From: Candidatus Melainabacteria bacterium
Lineage (GTDB): Bacteria; Cyanobacteriota; Vampirovibrionia; Obscuribacterales; Obscuribacteraceae
Length of the DNA: 64,000 nucleotides
NCBI GenBank assembly: GCA_012965515.1
Contig: DTSE01000088.1
Span: 38,673 to 102,672 of the forward strand
Direction of reading: 5' to 3'
A model generated the notes under the pieces. That model searched no databases. It had not been told where the DNA came from and saw nothing but the letters and a program-made list of their open reading frames with translations. The position numbers were made by a program, and so were the translations under genes. Positions 1 through 7,957 of the stretch are shown here, one piece after another. Each line of letters starts with the position of its first letter. Position 1 is the first letter of the stretch.

Positions 1-1
1 G

Positions 2-1918
2 CACGGCGAGAAACCGTGGGAAATGGTTCAAGTTTCCATCGCATTGGCAGTTGCCGCGATTCCTGAGGGATTGCCCGTAGTCGCCACATTGGCGCTGGCT
101 ACAGGAACGAACCGGATGGTAAAGCTGGGCGCCTTGATTAGAAAGCTTAGTGCTGTTGAAACTTTGGGATGCACCGAGGTCATTTGCACCGACAAGACCG
201 GTACTCTGACGCAAAATCAAATGACAGTAACTGATATCGTGCTTGACGGGCGACACTTGAACGTATCTGGCCTTGGATACACACCTGAAGGCGAGTTCTC
301 TGAGAACAATTGCGTTGTGCTTAAGGAAGAACGCTCATTTTTGAAACCTTTGCTGACTGCTGCTGTTCTTTGTAATGATGCGAAGCTGGAAATGCATGAA
401 GATGCGCAGTGGCATATACACGGAGATCCCACAGAGGGAGCACTTTTGACGGTCGGTCTGAAAGCCGGCATCGAACAGAAAAGCAGCAGAGAAGAGCTGC
501 CGAGGCAGAAAGAGTTTCCTTTTGAACTTAGCCGAAAACGAATGACGACCATACATCAGTCTCAAGGCGGAGACTTTCTTGCTTACACAAAAGGCGCTCC
601 CGAAACAGTTTTGGCTCTATGCATGAATTACCTCTCCTCTAATGGCGTAAGCGAGCTCGATCAGCCTCGTCGTGAATGGTTCCTTTCCAAGAATATTGAG
701 CTCGCGAGCAAAGGTCTACGAGTGCTAGGGCTGGCTGCTCGAGATCTCGGCACGCGTAAAGTTGCAGCACACGCCGATGCCGAATCGGATATGACTTTTC
801 TTGGATTAATCGGAATGTCTGATCGTCCAAAAGAAGGTGTCTTAGAGGCCATTGAGGAATGCAAGCGAGCTGGAATCAAAGTGATAATGCTTACGGGAGA
901 CCAGCCGGCGACAGCTGTTTCGATCGCCTCGGATCTGAATATATTGCCTTCGGCCCCACGTGATGCTGATGCTCTTCCTCTGAGTTTTACAAGCAATAAC
1001 GATGTCGTCATCGGCAGAGACTTGGAGAAGATGGATGCCGAGCAAGTGAAAGAACGTCTATCTCATTGCTCTGTATTGGCAAGAGTTCAGCCCGAAGCGA
1101 AGCTATCAATTGTGCAGGCGTTGCAATCGGCTGGCAAAGTAGTTGCTATGACTGGTGACGGTATCAACGATGCTCCTGCGCTTCAACAATCGGACATCGG
1201 CGTGGCAATGGGCAGATCCGGAACTTCTCTAGCTCGCGAGGCTTCGGACATGGTAATCACCGATGACAATTTCCCTACGATCGTGCATGCGGTCGAGCAG
1301 GGGCGTGTCATTTACTCGAATATATCGTGTGCGGTTGCCTATTTGCTTACCGCGAGCCTAGCCTCTGTATTGACAGTTGCTGCTGCTGTCGTGTTTGACA
1401 CGGGTCTCCCGCTTTCTCCTCTTCAACTTTTGTGGTTGAACTTGATAATGCACATATTTCCAGGCTTGGGTCTTGTTTTGCAAAAGGCACGGCCCGGGAT
1501 TATGCGCGAGGCTCCACGGGGCAGAAAGCAATCCTTACTTGGCAGAAAGGAATACATACAGATTTTTATGAGGGGGGCGGTTGTTTCTCTTGTAACCATT
1601 CTTGCGGCCGAATCAGTGCGTGGTCAGTCCCTGGAGTATGTAAGAAGTGTGGTTTTAGCGACAATTTCTGTAGCACTCTTATTGCAGTCCTGGTCTTGGC
1701 TGGCCGCCAGACGCCCAGCTGACGATTGGTCGTATTTGAGTAGCGGGGCTATGTATCTCAATACGGTTATGGGAATTGGCTTGCTCCTTGTGGCAACGTT
1801 ATTTCCACCCATGCAAGCTATTTTGGAAACAGTCAATCTTACTGCTCAGGCCTGGTCGGCAACAATTTTGTTTGCGCTATTCTCGTTTCTCCTGACATCT
1901 TTGATGCAGGACTATTAG
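2..1918 (+). CDS. P-type cation-transporting ATPase, type IIA-like (5' end outside window)
   Basis: This is the C-terminal two-thirds of a P-type ATPase that pumps cations across the cytoplasmic membrane. The reading frame is open from base 2, so the start, actuator domain and first membrane helices lie upstream of the window. Visible motifs are PEGLP in M4, the phosphorylation site DKTGTLT (Asp codon at 191), a KGAPE nucleotide-binding motif, and the hinge GDGINDAPAL, followed by about six C-terminal membrane segments. The PEGLPVVATLALA stretch is typical of Ca2+/Mn2+-type (IIA) pumps. The M6 segment reads NLIMHIFPG where SERCA-like pumps have an N..TD ion-binding motif, so ion specificity is uncertain. 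A Usp gene follows 123 bases later. Mycobacterial CtpF, a DosR-regulon pump, is the closest functional analogy I can suggest. Confidence 0.93.
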   Translation, partial: HGEKPWEMVQVSIALAVAAIPEGLPVVATLALATGTNRMVKLGALIRKLSAVETLGCTEVICTDKTGTLTQNQMTVTDIVLDGRHLNVSGLGYTPEGEFSENNCVVLKEERSFLKPLLTAAVLCNDAKLEMHEDAQWHIHGDPTEGALLTVGLKAGIEQKSSREELPRQKEFPFELSRKRMTTIHQSQGGDFLAYTKGAPETVLALCMNYLSSNGVSELDQPRREWFLSKNIELASKGLRVLGLAARDLGTRKVAAHADAESDMTFLGLIGMSDRPKEGVLEAIEECKRAGIKVIMLTGDQPATAVSIASDLNILPSAPRDADALPLSFTSNNDVVIGRDLEKMDAEQVKERLSHCSVLARVQPEAKLSIVQALQSAGKVVAMTGDGINDAPALQQSDIGVAMGRSGTSLAREASDMVITDDNFPTIVHAVEQGRVIYSNISCAVAYLLTASLASVLTVAAAVVFDTGLPLSPLQLLWLNLIMHIFPGLGLVLQKARPGIMREAPRGRKQSLLGRKEYIQIFMRGAVVSLVTILAAESVRGQSLEYVRSVVLATISVALLLQSWSWLAARRPADDWSYLSSGAMYLNTVMGIGLLLVATLFPPMQAILETVNLTAQAWSATILFALFSFLLTSLMQDY

Positions 1919-2041
1919 CTGTTTTGTGAGTTTCCGCAGGTATAGTCCGCGGGTATGATGCGCCGATTTCCTCGAGCTGTTGAAATGGGATGGTTGAGGG
2001 GCAGCAATAACGCCCCTCCAGAAGTTTAAGAGGTGATTTCA

Positions 2042-2512
2042 ATGAAAGTTTTGATCTCAATTGATGAGTCGGAGTATGCCGCAGCAATTGCACAGTTTGT
2101 CGTAGATCATCAGTGGGATAAAGATACGGAGTTTACAGTCATGAGTGTTGTCGAGCCGTTAAAGGTCGGCAACGTGATGGCAGTTCTGCCAGGACCTATC
2201 CTGGATGAAATGATGGAGAAGAGACAAGAGAATGCTCAGCAAGTAGTTGAAGATACGGTGCGCTGCATAAGCAAAATTGTGTCAAGAGATAAGATTCGCA
2301 AGCAAATTATCGAAGGCTCTCCTACAGAAGAAATAATGAAGGAGATAACGATATCCAAACCCGACATGCTCCTTATCGGCAGTCATGGACGACATGGTCT
2401 TGATCGAATCATTCTCGGTAGCGTTTCACTCTTTCTCGTGTCTCATGCACCATGCTCGGTGATTGTGATCAAGCCAAAGAGAGCAGGCGGAGAGAAGAAG
2501 CAAGCTGCGTGA
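2042..2512 (+). CDS. universal stress protein (UspA family)
   Basis: A single-domain Usp of 156 residues. It begins MKVLISIDESEYA, the first beta strand with the conserved Asp. It ends with the ATP-binding loop GSHG-x9-GS followed by SHAPCSVIVIK. The intact G-x2-G-x9-G(S/T) motif places it with ATP-binding Usps. The ATG at 2042 is preferred over the in-frame GTG at 2033 because the Shine-Dalgarno GAGGTGA (2030-2036) would overlap the GTG but sits 5 bases before the ATG. It lies downstream of the truncated ATPase and may be co-transcribed with it. The physiological role is inferred from the family (stress or growth-arrest survival); no ligand is proven. Confidence 0.95.
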   Translation: MKVLISIDESEYAAAIAQFVVDHQWDKDTEFTVMSVVEPLKVGNVMAVLPGPILDEMMEKRQENAQQVVEDTVRCISKIVSRDKIRKQIIEGSPTEEIMKEITISKPDMLLIGSHGRHGLDRIILGSVSLFLVSHAPCSVIVIKPKRAGGEKKQAA

Positions 2513-2641
2513 TCTAGAACTATCCGCGCGCGTAAGGTTCTGATTCAATTTTGACTGTTTTGAAATCATACGCAAGGATCTGATGTTCTTTCTCTAACGC
2601 GGTTAGCATGGGAACAGAGAAACGAGAGGGGGGAGGCTATA

Positions 2642-3190
2642 ATGAACACTCATGAAAACGGCGAACATCACAGCTTGATGGAGCATTTCTTCCATGATAA
2701 ACACGTGCATTCGCCGCGCATTGAACGCCATGGTGATGTGCTCGATCGTTGCATGTGCACTGAAAGGAAAAACTCGATCGCTTCTTATTATTTGAACAGA
2801 AGCAGGAAAGAAAATCTTGTAGTTTACGTTCGTGTTTCGGACGAAAACATGATTGACGAAAAGGTTACTTTGATAAAAGATTATTGCAAAGAATTTGGCT
2901 ATCAAATAGCAGACATATTCACTGACGTTGCGGATCACCCTTCCTTTGGATTCAAGGCTGCCTTGGATGCAATGGAAAACGCCGACGGACTAATCACAGT
3001 TGACCTGAATCAGTTTGTCAGTGTGAGTGGGGATCGTATTCGTGAACTCAGACCGCTCATCCATCATTTCTTTTGCCGTGGCGGCAAGCATCTGATCACC
3101 ATTAATGATGGCATTGACACCGGCACGGAATTGGGTCAACAGAACGCTATCGATCTTGTCTCCGATACGAGGGTTGGTTTTGAAACATGA
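2642..3190 (+). CDS. serine-recombinase (resolvase N-terminal)-like domain protein, probably non-catalytic
   Basis: A protein of 182 residues. Residues 1-55 have no recognisable fold. From about residue 58 it follows the resolvase/invertase catalytic fold: YVRVSDE (nucleophile-like Ser in the Y.R.S motif), then YCKEFGYQIADIFTD, then LITVDLNQF, then a C-terminal IDTGTELG stretch. In active serine recombinases the LDRLGR segment supplies catalytic arginines. Here it reads LNQFVSVSGDR, so that arginine set is degraded, and no helix-turn-helix or zinc-ribbon DNA-binding domain follows. I infer a domesticated, non-recombining protein. The start has a very strong Shine-Dalgarno (GGGGGGAGG) 6 bases upstream. 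Its stop overlaps the next gene by ATGA, implying translational coupling. Confidence 0.6.
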   Translation: MNTHENGEHHSLMEHFFHDKHVHSPRIERHGDVLDRCMCTERKNSIASYYLNRSRKENLVVYVRVSDENMIDEKVTLIKDYCKEFGYQIADIFTDVADHPSFGFKAALDAMENADGLITVDLNQFVSVSGDRIRELRPLIHHFFCRGGKHLITINDGIDTGTELGQQNAIDLVSDTRVGFET

Positions 3191-3585
3191 GTCTGCGTTA
3201 TCCTAATGCGCGTCTTATGATTTATAACTTGCAGGCGTGTGAGAATTTGTCCGGCGCGCAGGCCCTTGCACGTGGTGCCATTGAATATGGTGTTATCAAT
3301 CCTGATGATGACGGCGCAACCGATCGAGAAGCGCTTGAAGCTATTTCCAGGTGCGACTGCTGTGAAGTCGCACATTGTATTCTGCGCAAACACTTTGAGA
3401 CTAAAACCAACCTGGACGGTGAAACTGTGGAGGCGGCGTGGAGGTCTTTGGTGAACAGGTTAAAACAATATCGAAGTGCGCACGGTCAACCTGTTGAGGG
3501 CGAAATCGGTTGCGAAAACGTTTGCGCAAAACTGGCGCCAGTGATTTTTGACTTTATGCTTCAGGAAGTACATCGATATTCCTGA
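3187..3585 (+). CDS. hypothetical protein coupled to resolvase-like protein
   Basis: A 132-residue soluble protein that I do not recognise. It starts in the ATGA overlap with the preceding resolvase-like gene, so the two are probably translated together. Visible features are a Cys-rich patch (SRCDCCEVAHCILRKHF) in the middle and further Cys residues near the C-terminus (GCENVCAK), which could bind a metal. The rest looks helical (AAWRSLVNRLKQYRSAHG). It has no signal peptide or membrane segment. Codon use resembles its neighbours, so it is likely a real gene. Confidence 0.7.
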   Translation: MSLRYPNARLMIYNLQACENLSGAQALARGAIEYGVINPDDDGATDREALEAISRCDCCEVAHCILRKHFETKTNLDGETVEAAWRSLVNRLKQYRSAHGQPVEGEIGCENVCAKLAPVIFDFMLQEVHRYS

Positions 3586-3721
3586 AAGTCTCTTGCTCAA
3601 TCATCCTTTCTGATGAGGATTCGGCAATCGTCTCGACGGTCGATACTGTTCTTCTTTCAAAACTGCATCATAGCAAAAGTGTATCGGTGCTTCGAGAAAC
3701 GCGGCTTAGAAGGAATGAGCA

Positions 3722-4648
3722 ATGAAATCAACGAAAATATTAGTTGCAATTGATGGGTCTGAATACAGTCAGAATGCTTCACTGACTGCATTCTGGATGG
3801 CTAAAGCAACCGATGCGCGTCTTGAAGCCGTGTCAGTAGTCGATCCAAGAATCGTCGATTTGTTTCTTTCACCCGAGTTTGCCGAAGACCTGGGTCTTAA
3901 GCCATCTTTAGATGCATCTGCAAAGATCATTAAGTCCTTAAAGAGAATCGCAAATGCAGTACTGGAATTATGGAAAAAGGACTGTGTGGAACATCTCGAA
4001 GTTGAAGGAAAGGCATGGCTTGTCTTAGGTGACACAACCGAAGAAATTCTGAGTCACGGCAAAGACTGCGATTTAACTGTAGTGGGACACAGAGGTGCCG
4101 GTTACAGATCTCATCAGCCGTCTGCAACTCACTTTAGAATCGGATCGGTCGCCGAACGTGTTGCAGTCGGTGCCAAGAAATCCGTTCTGATCACTGTTGA
4201 TCAGCCGAAACAACTGAAGTCTGTTCTCGTTGCTTATGACGGCAGCGAAGCCTCCAAAGGGGCACTTCTATTAGGTGAGCAACTAGCGATTGCTACAGGT
4301 TTGCCGCTCAATGCACTTCATGTTGTTAGAGAAGCGGAGCACGTCAAAGAAGCATCGAGCACCATTGAACTAGGAGCCTCCCTTCTTAGAAACTATGTTC
4401 CGCCAGAACAGAAGAATACTGGAGCTTCTTCGGTTGCCGTCAAGGAAAAGTCACAGACATTGATGGATTCTGTCTTCGCCATACAAGTTGGAGCGACGGG
4501 GAAAACAATTTTGAATGAGGCCCATAAGAGGAACGCACTGTTGATTCTGGGCGCTTACGGCTTCCGGGATCCAGAGGAAAACGTCATGGGCAGTACGACT
4601 ACTCAGGTCGTTCGTTCAACCAAGACCAGCGTCCTTGTTTATCGTTAG
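3722..4648 (+). CDS. tandem-domain universal stress protein
   Basis: A 308-residue protein with two Usp domains. Domain 1 (about 1-160) opens with KILVAIDGSEYSQNA. Its loop TVVGHRGAG is followed by a longer insert before GSVAERV, so the spacing of the ATP motif is altered. Domain 2 (about 165-308) opens with KSVLVAYDGSEAS and ends GAYG-x9-GSTTTQVV, an intact G-x2-G-x9-G(S) motif. Tandem Usps are common in actinobacterial and proteobacterial stress regulons. The two following genes are also Usps on the same strand with gaps of 33 and 18 bases, so 3722-6154 is probably one operon. Confidence 0.94.
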   Translation: MKSTKILVAIDGSEYSQNASLTAFWMAKATDARLEAVSVVDPRIVDLFLSPEFAEDLGLKPSLDASAKIIKSLKRIANAVLELWKKDCVEHLEVEGKAWLVLGDTTEEILSHGKDCDLTVVGHRGAGYRSHQPSATHFRIGSVAERVAVGAKKSVLITVDQPKQLKSVLVAYDGSEASKGALLLGEQLAIATGLPLNALHVVREAEHVKEASSTIELGASLLRNYVPPEQKNTGASSVAVKEKSQTLMDSVFAIQVGATGKTILNEAHKRNALLILGAYGFRDPEENVMGSTTTQVVRSTKTSVLVYR

Positions 4649-4681
4649 CACCGATGAATCCAATTCAAACAGGAAAGTTAT

Positions 4682-5635
4682 ATGCGTAGTCATTCCATTC
4701 TCTTGGGTCTTAGTGGTTCAGAACAGTCTTCTTATGCTGCTGAAGTTGCCTGGTATTTGGCTAAGAAGCTAAACGCCAGTGTTACTGCAGAACATGTAAT
4801 CGACAAGACCACTATCTGGGAGTTGCTCAGAAGCGACACTCCGGGCTTTGTCGGCGGAAAGGAGTACATTGAGATCTTTGACTCAATTATCGATTCTCTC
4901 AAAGCGCTGGCCGATCAACTGGCATGCAAGTACGAAGTTATGGCAGCGGCTCGTGGTATTCGCGCTCGGTGTCTAACTAAAGAAGGCAACCCTATTCGCG
5001 TTCTTTGTGAGGATTCTGACGATTACGACATGATTGTCCTAGGTCACGTCGAGGAAAAGAATCGTAGTTACAACCGTGATATGCGTGAGTACATGAGGCA
5101 TTCGATAGCCGAAGGTGTGGCTCACGAATCAAGAGTTCCTGTACTGGTTGTGCAGTCGAAGCCGGTTCTCTGGGATTCAATGACCATTGTTTCTGAAATC
5201 GATCATCTCAATATGAAGTACATACGTTCATGTTTGGCTTTGGCTGAGTGCCTTGGCTTGAGAACCGTAATCGAATTTTGGGGAACCGGTCTCAGAGAGG
5301 AAACGCCAGAGTCCCTTCTGAAGAATCTATTGGATGAAATGCCAGAACTGCAGGAATGCGTTATCGATATTGAGTATTTTGCAGGGCCTGCCGCTAGCCA
5401 GAGACAAGGCTTGTTTTGTGGTCGCTCGATGGATCAAGCTGCCCAACTGCAATCGCAGACTCTTTACGTCCTACCGACTCGCGGAATCGGAAGAGAAAGA
5501 ATAACCACATTCGGGATTGCGCCAGAGGAGTTTGTCAGTTCAATGGCTTTGCCTTGCTTGCTTCTGTGGCCAGAAGATAATGACAGCTTGCAGTTTGATG
5601 ACATTGCAGAACCTGCCACCGTCAAACACAGCTAA
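4682..5635 (+). CDS. large Usp-like protein, ATP motif absent (copy A)
   Basis: A 317-residue protein whose first half follows the Usp fold: SILLGLSGSEQSSYAAEVAW, then DYDMIVLGH, then a terminal strand VPVLVVQSK. The glycine-rich ATP loop is missing, because after VLGH the chain runs through EEKNRSYNRD. The second half (about 170-317, from VSEIDHLNMKYI to CLLLWPEDN) is probably a diverged second Usp domain. It is clearly paralogous to the gene at 24310-25269, sharing VSEIDH, EFWGTG.RE, VLPTRG and PCLLLWPEDN. As there, a small Usp gene follows directly (18-base gap here). The lost motif suggests a non-ATP-binding or scaffold role; this is inference. Confidence 0.85.
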   Translation: MRSHSILLGLSGSEQSSYAAEVAWYLAKKLNASVTAEHVIDKTTIWELLRSDTPGFVGGKEYIEIFDSIIDSLKALADQLACKYEVMAAARGIRARCLTKEGNPIRVLCEDSDDYDMIVLGHVEEKNRSYNRDMREYMRHSIAEGVAHESRVPVLVVQSKPVLWDSMTIVSEIDHLNMKYIRSCLALAECLGLRTVIEFWGTGLREETPESLLKNLLDEMPELQECVIDIEYFAGPAASQRQGLFCGRSMDQAAQLQSQTLYVLPTRGIGRERITTFGIAPEEFVSSMALPCLLLWPEDNDSLQFDDIAEPATVKHS

Positions 5636-5653
5636 GCAAAGGAAAAAAGAAAC

Positions 5654-6154
5654 GTGAGTTCTTTGCCGGAAAAATCAGCTGGCTCGGTGGTCTTAATTGC
5701 CGTAGATGAAAGCGTCGCAGTGCCTTTCATCATTAAGTTCGTTGCACAGCATAAGTGGGACAATCGGACGATTTTCAAAATCGTGAATGTGATCGCACCA
5801 ACCATGCTGGATCACCCCATGGCGAGCTATCCATTGTTCTTAGAAAGTGTTGAACGGGACGTTCGGGACGACGCCGAATCACTTCTAAAACGGACAAGGG
5901 CGGAGATTCAAGCTAAGTTTTCTGACCTTCTTGTACAGACGGAAGTTATTGCTGGTTCGCCCGCAGAAGTAATAGTGGCAGAAGCCGAACGAAGTGGAGC
6001 GGAGCTGATTATTGTCGGTTCTCATGGACGGTCTGGGTTGAAGCGATTCCTGTTGGGTAGCGTCTCTTCCGCGGTGATTGCGCACGCCCCATGCAATGTT
6101 ATGGTTGTTCGAGTTGTAGAAACTGCTAAGTCTGAAAGCGAAGTTGCCTCATAG
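5654..6154 (+). CDS. universal stress protein (cassette partner, copy A)
   Basis: A 166-residue single-domain Usp starting at GTG with a purine-rich ribosome site (AAGGAAAAAAG) just upstream. It has the conserved first strand VVLIAVDESVAV. The full ATP loop GSHGRSGLKRFLLGSVS is followed by HAPCNVMVV. A DHPMASYP segment in the middle is shared almost exactly with the Usp at 23753-24289 (DHPMATYP), marking them as a paralogous pair. It is the last gene of the 3722-6154 Usp operon and converges on the sensor kinase gene 35 bases away. Confidence 0.94.
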   Translation: MSSLPEKSAGSVVLIAVDESVAVPFIIKFVAQHKWDNRTIFKIVNVIAPTMLDHPMASYPLFLESVERDVRDDAESLLKRTRAEIQAKFSDLLVQTEVIAGSPAEVIVAEAERSGAELIIVGSHGRSGLKRFLLGSVSSAVIAHAPCNVMVVRVVETAKSESEVAS

Positions 6155-6189
6155 TGAAACTGTCGCGCAGCTGGCGGCAAGAATTTGAA

Positions 6190-7809
6190 TTACGGTATTT
6201 CTTTGGATAGCTTTTGACCGTATTCTGGCAAGACGAAGGCAAAACTACTGCCTTCTCCTACCTTACTCTCGCACCAAATGCGCCCCCCATGCCCTTCCAC
6301 AATTTTTCTGGATAAGTATAATCCCAGCCCGGTACTGGCATAATAGCGACCACTCGAGCCAGCTTGCCAAAAACGCTGAAAGAGTTTTGACATGTTTTCT
6401 GGCGGAATGCCCTTGCCAGTATCCTTAACAGTCACCGTAGTTGATGAGTTGTCTTGAGACATCAGCACCGTGACGGAACCGCCCGCCGGAGTGAATTTCA
6501 GCGAATTGTCTATCAGATTTTGAACAACCCGGCGAATCTCTTCTTGGTCGCATTGGATGTCGTGTGTTTCGACAGGGAGCTTTGCTAGTAGCTGTACTCG
6601 TCTTTCCTGAGCAAGAGGCATGATTTCTGTGACGAGCTGTGTAATCACCGCGGCGAGATTACATTCCTTGATGGCCATTTCTTTGACGCCACTGTCGAAG
6701 CGGTAAACATCCAAAAGCGTCTGCACCAGTCCATAAAGTGTCGAATTGCTTTGCAAAATAGTATCGAGAATCTCTTTTTGCTCGGTATTCAATTCGCCGA
6801 AGTCGCCTTCAAGCATAAGCTTTACTGCGCGAATAGTTGCTGAGACTGGAGTCTTTAGATCATGCGTAAGCGTTGCTACAAAATCTTCTCTTTGTTGTTG
6901 CAGCTGGACGCGGTCTGTCGCGTTCGAATACATTGCAACGACAGCGTTTCCACTTCCATCGCCTACTTTCATCGGCCAGACTGCCCAATCCCAGTAAGAA
7001 ACTTCCTGCGTTTTTGTTTTCGAGAAATTCAGTGGTTGGGCTGAAATCTGAATTGGGTTGCCGGTTTGCAATACAGTTTTGAATGGATCCATAGACAGGT
7101 GCGGGGCCAGTTCGAATAGGGGTTTGCCTATCACGTCTTTGGTTTCTGCACCGGAAATGAGTTGCGCGAACTCCTCATTGCATTCCAAACAAACAAAGTT
7201 GTCGTCCATACTAACGATGCCGATTGGTGCACTCTCCAGAATGCTTTTCGTAACGCGCTTTTCGGTCTCCAATTCTCGAATCGCATCACGATGTTGCAAC
7301 AACGCCAATTCTTTGGAGCCAATGTAACTTTCGATGGCCAAACCCATGTCGAAGAAAATCAACTTCATTAGGGTAATGGCGATACTCGATTGCGACTCCC
7401 TCGATGGATTGCTGTCAGACAGTAGTCGTGGCATAAGCCAAGCAATGGCTCGGCTATAAGCGCCAAAGTACCATTTGGGATCGAGTTCTATTCGATGATG
7501 AGTGTGCCCGACCAGTAACCTATTGTTGACATATTCATTGTCATAAACACCGCGGGCTAGCCTCAAGAAATACTGTTTTTGCGCCTCTTTTGCTCTTTCC
7601 AAAATCTGTTGATTTGGAAAAAAGGCTTGAGTTTCGCTAAAGTGTAGAAAGTGCCGATACATGTCGTCCATTAATTCGTCGACATGGCTTTCAAGAATTC
7701 GATTGATCTCTTGCAGGTCTGAGTCCTTGATAGATTCGAATTCCAGCCACTTTTTACGCAGCTCAATTTCGAGTGGGCTAATTTCGAAAAATTGTGAGGA
7801 GCCTTTCAC
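6190..7809 (-). CDS. globin-coupled sensor histidine kinase (protoglobin-PAS-HisKA-HATPase)
   Basis: A 539-residue soluble kinase. Residues about 15-175 match the protoglobin sensor domain, with the proximal-His region VGHTHHRIELDPKWYFGAY, so heme binding and O2/NO/CO sensing are expected. A PAS domain follows (about 185-300, APIGIVSMDDNF). Next is a HisKA dimerisation domain with phospho-acceptor His316 in HDLKTP, then a HATPase with N box NLIDNSLKFTP, G1 DTGKGIP and G2 GLGLYLSRKI. There is no membrane segment, so it senses cytoplasmic gas. It starts at GTG 7809 and is divergent from a NarL-type regulator 148 bases away, its likely partner. The arrangement parallels mycobacterial DosS/DosT-DosR, which use GAF-bound heme instead. 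Confidence 0.93.
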   Translation of the reverse strand: MKGSSQFFEISPLEIELRKKWLEFESIKDSDLQEINRILESHVDELMDDMYRHFLHFSETQAFFPNQQILERAKEAQKQYFLRLARGVYDNEYVNNRLLVGHTHHRIELDPKWYFGAYSRAIAWLMPRLLSDSNPSRESQSSIAITLMKLIFFDMGLAIESYIGSKELALLQHRDAIRELETEKRVTKSILESAPIGIVSMDDNFVCLECNEEFAQLISGAETKDVIGKPLFELAPHLSMDPFKTVLQTGNPIQISAQPLNFSKTKTQEVSYWDWAVWPMKVGDGSGNAVVAMYSNATDRVQLQQQREDFVATLTHDLKTPVSATIRAVKLMLEGDFGELNTEQKEILDTILQSNSTLYGLVQTLLDVYRFDSGVKEMAIKECNLAAVITQLVTEIMPLAQERRVQLLAKLPVETHDIQCDQEEIRRVVQNLIDNSLKFTPAGGSVTVLMSQDNSSTTVTVKDTGKGIPPENMSKLFQRFWQAGSSGRYYASTGLGLYLSRKIVEGHGGRIWCESKVGEGSSFAFVLPEYGQKLSKEIP

Positions 7810-7957
7810 TTTTTTGGATACCTGTGTCTAGGTTTCAGAATTCTGCCTGGTTTCAGCTTTATGGCGCAATCTCAATCGTAGTCAAACGGTGACGTCAAGA
7901 AGAGTATTATTGCCTTTCGGAGTATATATAATTAAAACGACATTTGGAACCGAAGCC
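7810..7957. promoter_or_regulatory. divergent promoter region of sensor kinase and response regulator
   Basis: These 148 bases separate two divergent genes and must hold both promoters. Visible elements are the perfect 8-base palindrome TGACGTCA at 7890-7897, the overlapping imperfect dyad GTCAAACGGTGAC at 7881-7893, and an A/T-rich stretch (agtatatataattaa) at 7921-7935 that could be a -10 region for the regulator. Autoregulation through these dyads is an inference. Confidence 0.4.

Noticed and set aside
2642..3190. Active transposon or integron resolvase
   Set aside because: No terminal repeats, transposase or res-like sites nearby, and the catalytic arginine segment is degraded.
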